Positions 1-9,322 of a stretch of 64,000 bases of DNA are shown in pieces. Numbering within the stretch: position 1 is the stretch's first letter; every line of letters begins with the position of its first letter. The position numbers and the translations under genes are program-made. The notes below the pieces were generated by a model. It worked only from the letters and a program-made list of their open reading frames with translations, was not told where the DNA came from and searched no databases. Source of the DNA: Ruminococcus sp. YE71 (GTDB lineage Bacteria; Bacillota; Clostridia; Oscillospirales; Ruminococcaceae); the NCBI RefSeq assembly GCF_900119155.1, contig NZ_FPIR01000004.1, forward strand, positions 1 through 64,000. Direction: 5' to 3'.

Positions 1-92
1 CGCTCGATACGAAAAACAGCGGTCGCTCGATACGAAAAACAGCGGTCGCTCGATACGAAAAACAGCGGTCGCTCGATACGAAAAACAGCGGT
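1..92. repeat. Tandem array of a 23-bp repeat (4 copies)
   Basis: Four perfect back-to-back copies of a 23-bp unit lie at 1-23, 24-46, 47-69 and 70-92. The unit begins cgctcgatac and ends cagcggt. The array probably continues left of the window. The last copy runs directly into a terminator-like hairpin whose left arm reuses the gcggtcgc of the repeat. There are no unique spacers, so it is not a CRISPR array. Confidence 0.9.
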
Positions 93-124
93 CGCAAGAT
101 AAATCTTGCGACCGCATTCTTTTT
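88..124 (+). terminator. Rho-independent terminator
   Basis: A 13-bp perfect stem (88-100 with 103-115) has a 2-nt formal loop and is followed by a T-rich tract to about 125. It would end transcription of a gene left of the window. The left arm is made partly of the last 23-bp repeat unit. Confidence 0.75.
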
Positions 125-179
125 TAGAAAAAAAGAATATTTTTTTGAGTGCCGCATAAGAAGTGAAGGGAATAATAAC

Positions 180-1499
180 ATGGAAAAGTTTAAGAAATTT
201 ACAGCCTTCGCGGCTGCACTCTGCATCTGCCTGTCATTCGCGGCTTGCGGAAGCAGCGACAAGGACGATGACGACGACGAAAAGACCTCTTCTGTTTCTT
301 CTGAGGACAAGCAGAAGGAAATGGAGGACATGGCAGCACAGGCTGATGCTGAGATGCAGGGCAAGACTGCCTCGTCAGCTGAGACCTCTTCTGCTGACGA
401 ATCAAGCTCTGAGGCTGAGCCGGTAGTTGATACGCTCAACTATAACGATCCTCAGCTTCTCTTTGCTGACCCCAGCAATATCGAAAAATCCGAGTTATAC
501 GGCTACTATGCTGAGCTGAAAAAGGCTTATGACTCATCGTTCCGTGCTCGTATTGTTCAATCTCAGGCTGCTCTTCGCGGCGAGTCTGATAACGGCAAGG
601 ACATTACGGCAGCAAATGACGGCAAGCTGTACTTCACAGTCACCAACCCCGATGCTGAGCACCCGGAATACAACGGTTATTACGCAACTAAGCTGATGTG
701 CTTTGACCCTGCCAACCCCGACAAGGGTGCTGTAGAGGTCTACAAGCCCGAGGGCTATATCAAGGACTGGTGTGTGGCTGACGGCAATATCTACCTGTTC
801 TTCAACAACTGCTGGATCGAAAAGTACGATGCAAACGGTAAGATGACAAACATCAATCTAGCCGATGACAGCGGTATGATTGGTTTGCAGGCTGTCGGCG
901 TGTTCAAAAACGGTATGTGCGCAGTCATTAGCCACGATAAGCAATTGCTCGTGGATTCTGACTTGAAAAACGTGACTGAACTGCCGCCGGTAGAGGTGGA
1001 AGCTGCTCACGGCAACACCGAACAGAAAGAGGGAAGTTTCATTCTGACCTATGAGAACAAGCTGGTCGCAACTGTTGACAACGAATTCTACTGCTACGAT
1101 CTTGACAGCGGCAGCTGGTCTAAGCTTGCTGACAGCGAAAGAAGCTGGGATAGATATAGTCCGGATGTTGTTTACGACAATTTCAGAGTGACAGAAGCCG
1201 GTATCTATAAAGTCGATGACGGCAGCCTGGTATCATCGCGTAAGTTAGGAAAATATCTTGGCGGTCTTACTGATATTCAGCTGTCTGACGGCGCATGGGT
1301 AAGAACGCTTGTTCCGGGTACGTCCGAGTTTGATCTGGCTAACAGCGAACCTATGGGTTCGGAATCGGCTACGTTTGACCACATTCGTATGCTGACGGAT
1401 GAATACTACGCGCTCATTGATGAGTACGGCATATTCCTGCGCACATACATTGACGGCGAGGACGAGTCGAAAGAGATCCCCGTCTACAGCTTTAAGTAA
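180..1499 (+). CDS. Ser/Asp/Glu-rich lipoprotein of unknown function
   Basis: A 439-aa exported lipoprotein. The N-terminus has two basic clusters, a hydrophobic stretch and a lipobox ending at Cys23 (SFAAC). An acidic, Ser-rich low-complexity linker follows (about residues 25-85), typical of surface lipoproteins that stand off the membrane. The remaining 350 residues contain repeated D-G-K/N-Y/F blocks such as 'DGKLYF', 'DGNIYLFF' and 'NEFYCYDLDSG'. These suggest a beta-propeller or WD/PQQ-like fold; that fold is inference. The ATG at 180 follows a gaaggg ribosome site. The next gene starts 12 nt downstream, so they are probably cotranscribed. No confident promoter was found between the terminator and this start. 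Confidence 0.75.
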   Translation: MEKFKKFTAFAAALCICLSFAACGSSDKDDDDDEKTSSVSSEDKQKEMEDMAAQADAEMQGKTASSAETSSADESSSEAEPVVDTLNYNDPQLLFADPSNIEKSELYGYYAELKKAYDSSFRARIVQSQAALRGESDNGKDITAANDGKLYFTVTNPDAEHPEYNGYYATKLMCFDPANPDKGAVEVYKPEGYIKDWCVADGNIYLFFNNCWIEKYDANGKMTNINLADDSGMIGLQAVGVFKNGMCAVISHDKQLLVDSDLKNVTELPPVEVEAAHGNTEQKEGSFILTYENKLVATVDNEFYCYDLDSGSWSKLADSERSWDRYSPDVVYDNFRVTEAGIYKVDDGSLVSSRKLGKYLGGLTDIQLSDGAWVRTLVPGTSEFDLANSEPMGSESATFDHIRMLTDEYYALIDEYGIFLRTYIDGEDESKEIPVYSFK

Positions 1500-1511
1500 G
1501 GAGAGATCATC

Positions 1512-1811
1512 ATGGCTAAACTTAGAATGCTTTTTCTTATACTGGCGATCCTGCTGATCGTGTTCGGTGTATGCTGCTTTATAGGCTCGAACTATATTGC
1601 AGGCGTACAGGATAGGGTCGAGGATTCATGGGCGGCGACCATTGACATGGGTTACACCACCATGTCGAGGGAAGAGTTCCTTGACTACGCCGACGAGAAC
1701 GTGCCGAAGCTCAAAAATGCAGGCATCGTTTCCGAATGTGCGGCGGCAGGCTGCATAGTGCTGTTCGCGATAGGCGAGGCTAAACTCAAAAAGAGCAATA
1801 AAGCGGAATGA
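1512..1811 (+). CDS. Small two-helix membrane protein
   Basis: A 99-aa protein with a strongly hydrophobic N-terminal helix (about residues 5-30) and a second hydrophobic segment near residues 73-90, ending in a short basic tail. The loop between them is acidic. An aaggagag ribosome site precedes the ATG, and the gene follows the lipoprotein by 12 nt, so the two may work together at the membrane. No family is recognised. A terminator follows directly. Confidence 0.65.
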   Translation: MAKLRMLFLILAILLIVFGVCCFIGSNYIAGVQDRVEDSWAATIDMGYTTMSREEFLDYADENVPKLKNAGIVSECAAAGCIVLFAIGEAKLKKSNKAE

Positions 1812-1816
1812 TCCGA

Positions 1817-1850
1817 AAAAGCCCGAAGGTGAAAAAACTTCGGGCTTTTG
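1817..1850 (+). terminator. Rho-independent terminator
   Basis: A 12-bp stem (1817-1828 with 1838-1849) is separated by an A-rich loop and ends in tttt. It closes the lipoprotein/membrane protein pair. Confidence 0.85.
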
Positions 1851-1899
1851 TAATATCCGAAGTGCTTTTTGCGTCATAAAATGTAAGGAGGTGATGCGC

Positions 1900-2316
1900 A
1901 TGAAGAAAAGGCTTAGTATAGGCGTAATAATGGCTGCGATAACGTTTTCTGTGATCATGACGACGGCGATACGCAGCCGCAGCCTGAGCAGACTTCCCTG
2001 CCCCGACGAAATGACGGTCACACAGGAGAAAAACTGCGGATTCTTCATTATTCGCACGGAAAACGACTGTTTTGTCAGCGAACGTCAGACCCGCTACGAC
2101 TCCAATTATGAACCGTACTTCGTCAGCGTGTGGGTGCGCCATCCCGAATTAACGAAAACGTTTGATGAGATCGGTCTCCCTATCGACACCCCCGCACTCG
2201 TAACAGCCGATGTCACTTGGTTCGACGGCGGTATCGCAGGTCTGCACAGGCTCAAAATAGACCATATCCGCTCTGTTCAGCAGACTGACACGACCCATTG
2301 TCCTAAATTTCCCTAA
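1900..2316 (+). CDS. Hypothetical secreted or membrane-anchored protein
   Basis: A 138-aa protein starting with a basic N-terminus and one hydrophobic helix (residues 5-25), then a soluble domain of about 110 residues with two Cys near the middle and start. The start is set at ATG 1900. It lies 8 nt after a perfect aaggaggtgat Shine-Dalgarno that itself contains the upstream in-frame GTG at 1891, so the longer start is unlikely. The gene stands alone between a terminator and a new promoter. No family is recognised. Confidence 0.6.
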   Translation: MKKRLSIGVIMAAITFSVIMTTAIRSRSLSRLPCPDEMTVTQEKNCGFFIIRTENDCFVSERQTRYDSNYEPYFVSVWVRHPELTKTFDEIGLPIDTPALVTADVTWFDGGIAGLHRLKIDHIRSVQQTDTTHCPKFP

Positions 2317-2354
2317 ATTTTCATCTAAAAGTGAAAAAAGCCAACCAAAAACAC

Positions 2355-2383
2355 TTGCACAACTCGTAATAATATGCTATAAT
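2355..2383 (+). promoter_or_regulatory. Sigma-A promoter for the epimerase gene
   Basis: TTGCAC (2355-2360), a 17-bp spacer and a perfect TATAAT (2378-2383). Transcription should start near 2390, leaving a leader of about 70 nt. Confidence 0.85.
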
Positions 2384-2458
2384 TGTTTTAGGTGTATGTT
2401 CGGAGGTTGTATAAACCCATCGAACATACTTTCGACTACATTATAGGAGAATGGAAAG

Positions 2459-3463
2459 ATGGCAAAAGCATTAAACGATTTCGTAATGAAAGGCGTCCCC
2501 TGCGTAAAGCTTGAGGCGGATAAGTACGAGGCGGTCATTTCGCCGAAGTACGGCGCAAGCGTCTGGAGAATGCGCGACACAGAACTCGGTATCGAGGTGT
2601 TCCGCTACAGGGAAGACGTTACCGCCGCCGAGATAGATAAGGCAAGAGAGATATGGGGCCTCCCCACCCTCTACCTGCCGAACCGCTTCGATAAGGGTCT
2701 GGTAAAAACTTCCGACGGCGAGTATCATCTGCCCGTCAACGAGACTGCATTCAACAACCATATCCACGGTTGGATGCAGAAGCGCGAACACACCGTTGAA
2801 CGCTGTGAGACCGAGGGCGAAAAGGCTGTCCTCGTTACTTCCTACACTCACGACGAAAAGGACGAGATGTTCAGCTTCTTCCCCCTGAAATTCAAGATAA
2901 GCTATACATTCGAGCTTTCGGCTGAGGGTCTGAAACAGACTATCAGTCTCGAAAATCTCAGCGAAAAGCAGCTGCCTGTGTCTATCTGCACTCACACCTG
3001 CATCAACGCGCCTATCACCATCGGCGGCAAGCAGAAAACCCTGCGCCTGTCGGTTCCGATAGTTGAGCGCTGCGAGCTCGACGACCGCTGCCTGCCTACC
3101 GAAAAGCTGCTGCCGCTCGGCACAAAGGACAAGCGTTACAAGACAGGTGCTATGGTGCCTGTTCTCCACCAGATATCCAACGATATGTACACCGCCTGCG
3201 ACAACGAGCTTGACGGCAAGCCTTTCTACGGCGTCATCATCACCGACAAGGATAACGGCAACCGCATCTGCAACGAGGTGTCAAAGGAATTCAAGTTCTG
3301 GAATATGTGGAACGACAGAGGCGGCAACGGCTACTTCTGCCCCGAGCCTATGACGGCTATGATAAACTGCCCGAACCTCAGCCTTCCGAACGATGTCAGC
3401 GGCTACTCCGAGCTCGCACCCGGAAAGACATACGAGTGCTGGCAGAGATTCTTCACGGTATAA
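2459..3463 (+). CDS. Aldose 1-epimerase family protein
   Basis: A 334-aa cytoplasmic protein of the galactose-mutarotase fold, the usual length for the family. It would interconvert alpha and beta anomers of a sugar or act on a related sugar epimer. The family region is visible in 'NNHIHG' (about residues 99-104, with the expected catalytic-type His), 'THTCINAP' and the C-terminal 'LAPGKTYECW'. The start follows a ggagaatggaaag ribosome site. It has its own strong promoter. Cellobiose phosphorylase lies about 3 kb downstream on the same strand, so a role in feeding sugars of the right anomeric form into cellobiose metabolism is plausible but inferred. Exact substrate is unknown. Confidence 0.8.
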   Translation: MAKALNDFVMKGVPCVKLEADKYEAVISPKYGASVWRMRDTELGIEVFRYREDVTAAEIDKAREIWGLPTLYLPNRFDKGLVKTSDGEYHLPVNETAFNNHIHGWMQKREHTVERCETEGEKAVLVTSYTHDEKDEMFSFFPLKFKISYTFELSAEGLKQTISLENLSEKQLPVSICTHTCINAPITIGGKQKTLRLSVPIVERCELDDRCLPTEKLLPLGTKDKRYKTGAMVPVLHQISNDMYTACDNELDGKPFYGVIITDKDNGNRICNEVSKEFKFWNMWNDRGGNGYFCPEPMTAMINCPNLSLPNDVSGYSELAPGKTYECWQRFFTV

Positions 3464-3490
3464 ACAGAAAAAGACACATGAGAAACAAAA

Positions 3491-4138
3491 ATGTACAGAA
3501 GACGAGTGACCGTATTTGATATATTCGGAAGATGGGGCATTATCGTCGCCGTTTCATTGATCGCCTGTATAGGCAGCTTCACCGCAAGGCGAAGCCTTAC
3601 GTCAGGAACGGATTTTCTCGGCGGACGCACCGAGATAGAGTATTTCTACAAGATAAACCTCATCTGCTTTGTGATAACGCTGCTGGCGGTCATCGCAGAC
3701 ATCGCCGTGTTCGCGGTCGCCTGCGTGAACAAGAACAATTCCGACTTACGAAAGCCCGCCGCCTGTGCCGTGGGACTGATAATATCGGTGTTCACCTGCG
3801 CGGCGTTCACCTACAGCGTGGTGAATATCCACAGCGACCTCAGCAGCACGACCATAGCACGCCCTTCGACTTACGTGCTGTGTTCGAGCGATGACTCGCG
3901 GTATTTCGTGGGCTTTGAGGACAAGGGCGAAATGGCGCTCATACCCGTCACGAAAGAGACGTTCGACAACCTCAGCAAAGGCCATGTGATAGACTCCGAT
4001 AAGACTCACAGCGAGGTTTACCGAGCGATAGAGTCGAGAAATTATGTCGAACCCGCCGAGTATGACAGTGCGGTAAGCATAGAATACTATTTCAACAGCG
4101 CGATGATAGAGAAAGCAGAGCTGTTGTTTGTTAAATAG
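3491..4138 (+). CDS. Membrane protein with three helices and an extracytoplasmic tail
   Basis: A 215-aa protein with hydrophobic segments near residues 11-28, 54-76 and 88-108, followed by a soluble C-terminal domain of about 100 residues. The ribosome site is weak. It lies 27 nt after the epimerase gene and 10 nt before the next lipoprotein gene, so it is probably within one operon. No family is recognised. Confidence 0.55.
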   Translation: MYRRRVTVFDIFGRWGIIVAVSLIACIGSFTARRSLTSGTDFLGGRTEIEYFYKINLICFVITLLAVIADIAVFAVACVNKNNSDLRKPAACAVGLIISVFTCAAFTYSVVNIHSDLSSTTIARPSTYVLCSSDDSRYFVGFEDKGEMALIPVTKETFDNLSKGHVIDSDKTHSEVYRAIESRNYVEPAEYDSAVSIEYYFNSAMIEKAELLFVK

Positions 4139-4148
4139 AGGAGAGAGA

Positions 4149-5057
4149 ATGAAAAACGGAAAAAGATTTGCTGCGGCTGCTCTGGCACTGCTGATGCTGG
4201 CAGGCTGCGGAAAGAAAAATGACAGCAGTTCGTCGGATAACGGCAGCACTGCTAACAGCACAGCTTCGGTGTCGCAGACACAGTCGTCTGACAGCAGTTC
4301 TGCGGACAGCAGCGAGAGCGCTGAGGACTCGTCCGCGGACAGCGAAAGCAGCTCGGAAGAGTCGGACAGCAAGGATAAGAAGGATCCTAAGGATAATAAA
4401 GACAAGAAGGACAGCAAGTCCGATGAGTCTGCTGCGGATGAAAGCAGCAAGGAAGAGATCTTAGACCCCGATGACGACCCCGACGCACACGCCGTGGCGG
4501 TAAAGTTCATGGAGTGCATGAGATCGGGCGACAAAGACGGAGCTTACGAATTATGCAGCGATATTTTCATCGCGTGTATGAACGTTTCATCGTATTCGTG
4601 GGAGTCCCATGAGGATGTAAAGTACTCCCTCGAATTCGATATGGTCGATAACGGCGAGTATATCTACAAGGTGGTCAATGCGGACAGCTCGAAATCCCTT
4701 CGTTTTGCCGTGAAGGACAGCGGCAGCGGCTTTAAGGTCATCGACCTTGAATCGGGAGCGGGCAGTCTCCTCGATATGCTCGGCACAAAGTTTGCCGATA
4801 TGGCGGCTGAGCTCATCTACAACGTTGCCGATTATTACAAGGATCAGCTTTCGGACGGTGAATACAAGAACATTGACAATCCAGTTATAGAACAGACTCT
4901 TACCTCTGCGCAGGAGCGTGCGGACGAAAAGGCCCCCGGTATATTCAAGTCGGAAAATGTAAGGTATCTCATTTCCGTGAGCGGGGGAAATATAACCGTG
5001 ACTGTTGAATACACTCTTGACGGCAGAGCTTACAAGGCTGTATACCCCAAAGATTGA
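4149..5057 (+). CDS. Lipoprotein with Ser/Asp/Lys-rich linker
   Basis: A 302-aa lipoprotein. The signal peptide ends in the lipobox LAGC (Cys20). Residues 25-110 are a low-complexity Ser/Asp/Glu/Lys linker. The C-terminal 190 residues form a compact domain starting 'AVAVKFMECMRSGDKDGAYELC' in part and ending 'YTLDGRAYKAVYP'. The in-frame TTG at 4128 is rejected because ATG 4149 sits correctly behind aggagag. This is the first of three tandem lipoproteins with the same layout; the next two look like diverged paralogues. Function is unknown. Confidence 0.7.
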   Translation: MKNGKRFAAAALALLMLAGCGKKNDSSSSDNGSTANSTASVSQTQSSDSSSADSSESAEDSSADSESSSEESDSKDKKDPKDNKDKKDSKSDESAADESSKEEILDPDDDPDAHAVAVKFMECMRSGDKDGAYELCSDIFIACMNVSSYSWESHEDVKYSLEFDMVDNGEYIYKVVNADSSKSLRFAVKDSGSGFKVIDLESGAGSLLDMLGTKFADMAAELIYNVADYYKDQLSDGEYKNIDNPVIEQTLTSAQERADEKAPGIFKSENVRYLISVSGGNITVTVEYTLDGRAYKAVYPKD

Positions 5058-5088
5058 TCTCGGTCTTGCCGAAGAAAGGCGGGGAAAC

Positions 5089-5949
5089 ATGAAAAAGAAA
5101 TTAATAACAGCTGCGGCAGCGGCGGCGGTCATGCTCAGTATGAGCGGCTGCGCTTTTGATGAAATGCTCGGACAGCTCGACTCGGCGCTCGAATCGGTGT
5201 CCCACGCCGACAGTTCCTCGGAAACGGACGAAAGCACCGACGACAGACCCGATGAACGCGGCGGCGACAAGAAAAAGCCCGATACCCAGAGCTCGGCAAA
5301 GCACGAAAGCAGCTCGGCTGCGCAGGAGAACAACTCCCGTGCCGAACCTATCGGCGAGGTCGATGAGGTCAGGTTCACGGCTAACGCCAAGGCTGTGATA
5401 AGCTCCTACTTCGGGCTTATGAGCGCGGCACAGTACACCGATGCATTCAGACTCTGCACCGATGATTTCATTGAAAAACACTATCCGCAGGGACTCAAAG
5501 ACGGCGAGAACGCTTCTCCCGTGACCGTCAGCTTCTACGACGGCTCGGAAAAGTTCGATACCGATGAGCTCGGCAGGAGCAGGATAAGATTAACGGTGAG
5601 CATCTCACCTCAGGGCAAGGAAGATCAGGCATTCGACTGCTGCACCTTCGTGGTGATAAGCGGTAACAGTTTCCTTATCTCCGAGACCCAGCGTGCTGAC
5701 GGCGGCGAAGAAACGGTCGGACTGACCCAGGAACAGGTCGCACAGTACGCAAGATACGTCTATGACTGCACGAATATCTATATTGATCTCTTGCAGGCAG
5801 GCGTCTATGAAACAGGAGACGGCAGTGAGCTCGACAGGCTCATTCCCGAATATACCCCCGGGGGGCACTACATGGTGACGATAGGTCCCGAGGGAGTCGA
5901 ATCAGTTGTATACACGGTGGACGGCATCACAGCCGTTTATCCGCAGTAA
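5089..5949 (+). CDS. Lipoprotein, paralogue of its neighbour
   Basis: A 286-aa lipoprotein with lipobox MSGC (Cys21), a short acidic/Ser-rich linker (about residues 28-95) and a C-terminal domain. The domain shares with the preceding gene a helix followed by an LxxGxY-type turn ('YIDLLQAGVYETG') and the ending 'YTVDGITAVYPQ'. The ATG at 5089 follows aaaggcgggg. It starts 31 nt after the upstream stop and is followed by the third lipoprotein after 13 nt. The shared ending implies tandem duplication. Function is unknown. Confidence 0.7.
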   Translation: MKKKLITAAAAAAVMLSMSGCAFDEMLGQLDSALESVSHADSSSETDESTDDRPDERGGDKKKPDTQSSAKHESSSAAQENNSRAEPIGEVDEVRFTANAKAVISSYFGLMSAAQYTDAFRLCTDDFIEKHYPQGLKDGENASPVTVSFYDGSEKFDTDELGRSRIRLTVSISPQGKEDQAFDCCTFVVISGNSFLISETQRADGGEETVGLTQEQVAQYARYVYDCTNIYIDLLQAGVYETGDGSELDRLIPEYTPGGHYMVTIGPEGVESVVYTVDGITAVYPQ

Positions 5950-5962
5950 GGAGGACAAAATA

Positions 5963-6658
5963 ATGAAAATGAAAAAAATTCTGGCAGTAATGATGGCGGT
6001 CACTATCGCAGCAGCAGTAACAGGCTGCGGCAAGAAGGACACAGGCAGCAAGTCGTCCGAGAAGGACGATAAGGCAACGACCAGCAGCACCGCTTCCGAG
6101 GAAGTCAAGGACGCTGAGAGCTCTGAGGAAGAGTCGAAGGCTGAGGAAGCAAGCTCCGCTGAGGAAAGCTCCGCAGCTGAGGATAGCTCGGCAGCAGACG
6201 AGAGCAGCAAGGCTGACGACAGCTCGAAGGCTGATGACAGCTCCAAGGCTGACGACAGCAAGGCTTCCGAAAGCAAGGCTGAGAGCACCGATACTTCTTC
6301 TTACGAAGTACCCGAAGGCTTCGAGGACGCTGAGCCTTGGGGCGATGACGGCGAAGTTACCCCCAGCAAGACTGACCCCTCTGACTACAATCAGACAGTC
6401 GCAGACGCAGCAGCTTCGGCACTCAACGTAAGAGCTGAGACCTACCTGCTCGAAGCACTCTTCAATAACGAGACTGTTCCCGATATGGTAGTTGACAAGA
6501 ACTCCGACAAGACCATCTACGAGTACTTCGAGAAGTACGCTAACGGTGCGGAATTCACCATCGAGTTCCAAAATCAGCAGGTCAAGAAGATCTGGGTCAA
6601 GATGATCGGTACCAACGGCAGCGCATACGAGTCCACTATCGAGAACACGATAGAATGA
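5963..6658 (+). CDS. Lipoprotein with DDSSKA repeats
   Basis: A 231-aa lipoprotein with lipobox VTGC (Cys22). Residues 25-115 are low complexity, including consecutive 'DDSSKA' hexapeptides at DNA 6214-6257. The C-terminal domain (about 85 residues) again begins with an Ala-rich helix and ends in beta strands ('EFTIEFQNQQVKKIWVKM'). A strong taaggagga ribosome site fixes the ATG at 5963. It is the last of the three tandem lipoproteins and precedes cellobiose phosphorylase by 62 nt. No terminator is visible between them. Confidence 0.7.
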   Translation: MKMKKILAVMMAVTIAAAVTGCGKKDTGSKSSEKDDKATTSSTASEEVKDAESSEEESKAEEASSAEESSAAEDSSAADESSKADDSSKADDSSKADDSKASESKAESTDTSSYEVPEGFEDAEPWGDDGEVTPSKTDPSDYNQTVADAAASALNVRAETYLLEALFNNETVPDMVVDKNSDKTIYEYFEKYANGAEFTIEFQNQQVKKIWVKMIGTNGSAYESTIENTIE

Positions 6659-6720
6659 TCTAAGTAAGTATTATTGCGGAAAAGCAAATAATATAAAAAA
6701 ACGAAAGGTGGAATTTTCAG

Positions 6721-9174
6721 ATGAAATTCGGCTTCTTCGATGACGTGAACAAGGAATACGTCATCACAAACCCCAGAACTCCCTATCCCTGGATCAACTA
6801 CCTCGGAACTGAAGAGTTCTTCTCGCTCATCTCCAATACCGCAGGCGGTTACTCCTTCTTCAAGGACGCAAGACTGCGCCGTATCACGAGATACCGCTAC
6901 AACAACGTTCCCGTTGATATGGGCGGCAGATATTTCTACATCAAGGACGGCGAGACCGTCTGGAATCCCGGCTGGTCGCCTGTAAAGACCGAGCTTGACA
7001 GCTACACCTGCCGTCACGGTCTCGGCTACACAGTTATCAAGGGCGCTAAGAACGGCCTTGAGGCTGAAGTTACCTTCTTCGTACCGATGCACTTCAACGG
7101 CGAGGTACAGAAGGTAGTTCTCAAGAACACTTCGGGCGAAGCCAAGACCTTCAAGCTCTTCTCCTTCCTGGAGTGGTGTCTGTGGAACGCTTCCGACGAC
7201 TGCGAGAACTTCCAGAGAAACTTCAACACAGGTGAGGTAGAGATCGAGGGTTCGACCATCTTCCACAAGACTGAGTACAAGGAGCGCCGCGACCACTTCG
7301 CATTCTACACCGTAAATGAGAAGCTCGCAGGCTACGATACCGACAGAGAGACCTTCATGGGTCTGTACAACGGCTTCGGCAATCCGCAGACCGTTCTCGA
7401 AGGCAAGCCCCGCAATTCCGTTGCTGACGGCTGGTCGCCGATCGCTTCCCACTGCCTCGACATCACTCTCGGCGCAGGCGAGGAGAAGCAGCTGGTATTC
7501 ATGCTCGGCTACGTTGAGAACAAGTTCGAGGAGAAGTTCAACGCTGACGGCAGCATGAACAAGTCCAAGGCTTACGCTATGATCGAGCAGATGGGTACTC
7601 CCGAAAAGGCTGACAAGGCTCTTGAAGAGCTCAAGGCTTACTGGAACAGCCTGCTGTCCCAGTACAGTGTTACCACTTCCGACGAGCGCGTAAACAGAAT
7701 GGTAAACATCTGGAACCAGTATCAGTGCATGGTCACCTTCAATATGTCCCGTTCCGCTTCCTACTTCGAGAGCGGTATCGGCAGAGGTATGGGCTTCAGA
7801 GACTCCAACCAGGATCTGCTCGGCTTCGTTCACCAGATCCCCGACAGAGCTCGCCAGAGGATCCTCGACCTCGCTGCTACTCAGTTCCCCGACGGCGGCT
7901 GCTATCACCAGTATCAGCCCCTCACCAAGAAGGGTAACGACGCTATCGGCGGCGACTTCTCGGATGACCCGCTGTGGATGATCCTTTCCACCGCTCAGTA
8001 CATCAAGGAGACAGGCGACTACGCAATCCTCGACGAGATGGTTCCTTATGACAACGATCCCGCTCAGGCTAAGCCCATGATGCACCACCTGGAGAAGAGC
8101 TTCTGGCACGTTGCTGAGAACGTTGGTCCTCACGGTCTGCCGCTCGCTATGAGAGCTGACTGGAACGACTGCCTCAACCTCTCCTGCCACTCCGACACCC
8201 CCGGTGAGAGCTTCCAGACATACACCAGCCCGAAGTACGGCGCTGACAAGTTCTCGAAGGTAGCTGAATCCGTCATGGTTGCTGCTATGATGGCATTCAT
8301 CGGACCTGAGTACGTTGCACTCTGCAAGTACAAGGGTCTCGACGCCGAGGCTGCTAAGGCTCAGGCTGAGATCGACAAGATGAACAAGAACACCCTTGAG
8401 TACGGTTTCGACGGCGAGTGGTTCCTCCGCGCTTACGACGACTTCGGCAAGAAGGTCGGCTCCAAGGAGTGCGAAGAGGGCAAGATCTTCATCGAGCCGC
8501 AGGGCTTCGCTGTTATGGCAGGTCTCGGCAAGGAAGACGGCAAGGACAAGCTGACTATGGATTCCGTCAAGAAGTGGCTCGACTCCAAGTACGGTCTTGT
8601 GCTCAACCAGCCCGCATTCACCAAGTACTACAAGCAGTACGGCGAGATCTCGACCTATCCGGGTGGCTACAAGGAGAACGCAGGTATCTTCTGCCACAAC
8701 AACGCATGGATCATCTGCGCTGAGGCTGCTATCGGCAACGGCGACAGAGCGTTCGAGTACTACAGCAAGATCGCTCCTGCATTCCTTGAGGAGATCAGCG
8801 ACCTGCACCGCACCGAGCCGTATGTTTACGCTCAGATGATCGCAGGTAAGGACGCCAAGCGTCACGGCGAGGCTAAGAACAGCTGGCTGACCGGTACTGC
8901 TGCATGGAACTTCGTTGCTATCTCGCAGTACATTCTGGGTGTAATCCCCGACTACAACGGTCTGAAGCTGGATCCGTCCATCCCGCACGAGTGGGACGGC
9001 TTCACCGCTTCGAGATTCTTCCGCGGTGCTACCTACAACATCACCGTAAAGAACCCCGACCACGTTTGCCACGGCGTAAAGGCTATGACCGTAGACGGCA
9101 AGGCAGTTGAGGGAAATGTTGTTCCCGCCGCTGCTAAGGGCGCTACTGTTAATGTTGAGATAACACTTGGTTGA
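6721..9174 (+). CDS. cbpA: Cellobiose phosphorylase (GH94)
   Basis: An 817-aa cytoplasmic enzyme that splits cellobiose with phosphate to glucose 1-phosphate and glucose, saving ATP during cellulose use. The length matches GH94 cellobiose phosphorylases (about 810-820 aa). Visible family features include the N-terminal beta-sandwich start ('[17 protein letters not shown]'), the central (alpha/alpha)6 domain '[16 protein letters not shown]', and the catalytic segment 'RADWNDCLN' with the general-acid Asp at about residue 480. The signature 'WLTGTAAW' occurs near residue 721. The start follows aaaggtgg. Codon use is very biased toward preferred codons, which implies high expression. A strong terminator follows. 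Cellodextrin phosphorylase is a less likely alternative, as those proteins are longer. Confidence 0.95.
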   Translation: MKFGFFDDVNKEYVITNPRTPYPWINYLGTEEFFSLISNTAGGYSFFKDARLRRITRYRYNNVPVDMGGRYFYIKDGETVWNPGWSPVKTELDSYTCRHGLGYTVIKGAKNGLEAEVTFFVPMHFNGEVQKVVLKNTSGEAKTFKLFSFLEWCLWNASDDCENFQRNFNTGEVEIEGSTIFHKTEYKERRDHFAFYTVNEKLAGYDTDRETFMGLYNGFGNPQTVLEGKPRNSVADGWSPIASHCLDITLGAGEEKQLVFMLGYVENKFEEKFNADGSMNKSKAYAMIEQMGTPEKADKALEELKAYWNSLLSQYSVTTSDERVNRMVNIWNQYQCMVTFNMSRSASYFESGIGRGMGFRDSNQDLLGFVHQIPDRARQRILDLAATQFPDGGCYHQYQPLTKKGNDAIGGDFSDDPLWMILSTAQYIKETGDYAILDEMVPYDNDPAQAKPMMHHLEKSFWHVAENVGPHGLPLAMRADWNDCLNLSCHSDTPGESFQTYTSPKYGADKFSKVAESVMVAAMMAFIGPEYVALCKYKGLDAEAAKAQAEIDKMNKNTLEYGFDGEWFLRAYDDFGKKVGSKECEEGKIFIEPQGFAVMAGLGKEDGKDKLTMDSVKKWLDSKYGLVLNQPAFTKYYKQYGEISTYPGGYKENAGIFCHNNAWIICAEAAIGNGDRAFEYYSKIAPAFLEEISDLHRTEPYVYAQMIAGKDAKRHGEAKNSWLTGTAAWNFVAISQYILGVIPDYNGLKLDPSIPHEWDGFTASRFFRGATYNITVKNPDHVCHGVKAMTVDGKAVEGNVVPAAAKGATVNVEITLG

Positions 9175-9202
9175 TAATTCACATATAGCGTTATAAAAAA
9201 GG

Positions 9203-9240
9203 TTCTCCCCTGTGCTTTTGCGGCACGGGGGAGAATTTTT
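9203..9240 (+). terminator. Rho-independent terminator after cbpA
   Basis: A 13-bp GC-rich stem (9203-9215 with 9223-9235, one G-T pair), a 7-nt loop and five T residues. Confidence 0.9.
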
Positions 9241-9242
9241 AG

Positions 9243-9271
9243 TTGACATTTTACGGCAATCGTGTTATAAT
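9243..9271 (+). promoter_or_regulatory. Consensus sigma-A promoter
   Basis: A perfect TTGACA (9243-9248), 17-bp spacer and perfect TATAAT (9266-9271), placed immediately after the cbpA terminator. It drives the GIY-YIG gene. Confidence 0.9.
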
Positions 9272-9322
9272 ATATTCACAGAAGGTCTGATAAATCTAAA
9301 TAATTATTAGAGGTGTGATTTT

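Noticed and set aside
1-92. CRISPR array
   Set aside because: The 23-bp units are contiguous with no unique spacers, and no cas genes are in the window.
135-164. Sigma-E-like promoter before the first lipoprotein
   Set aside because: GAATATT (135-141) fits a -35, but the -10 (CATAAGAA) is poor, so the promoter is left unassigned.
1851-1882. Sigma-E promoter before the gene at 1900
   Set aside because: TAATATC and CATAAAAT are present, but the spacer is 17 bp, too long for sigma-E.
6574-9249. 891-codon open frame on the minus strand opposite cbpA
   Set aside because: It mirrors the strongly biased codons of the real plus-strand gene, has no ribosome site, and its product shows no family features.
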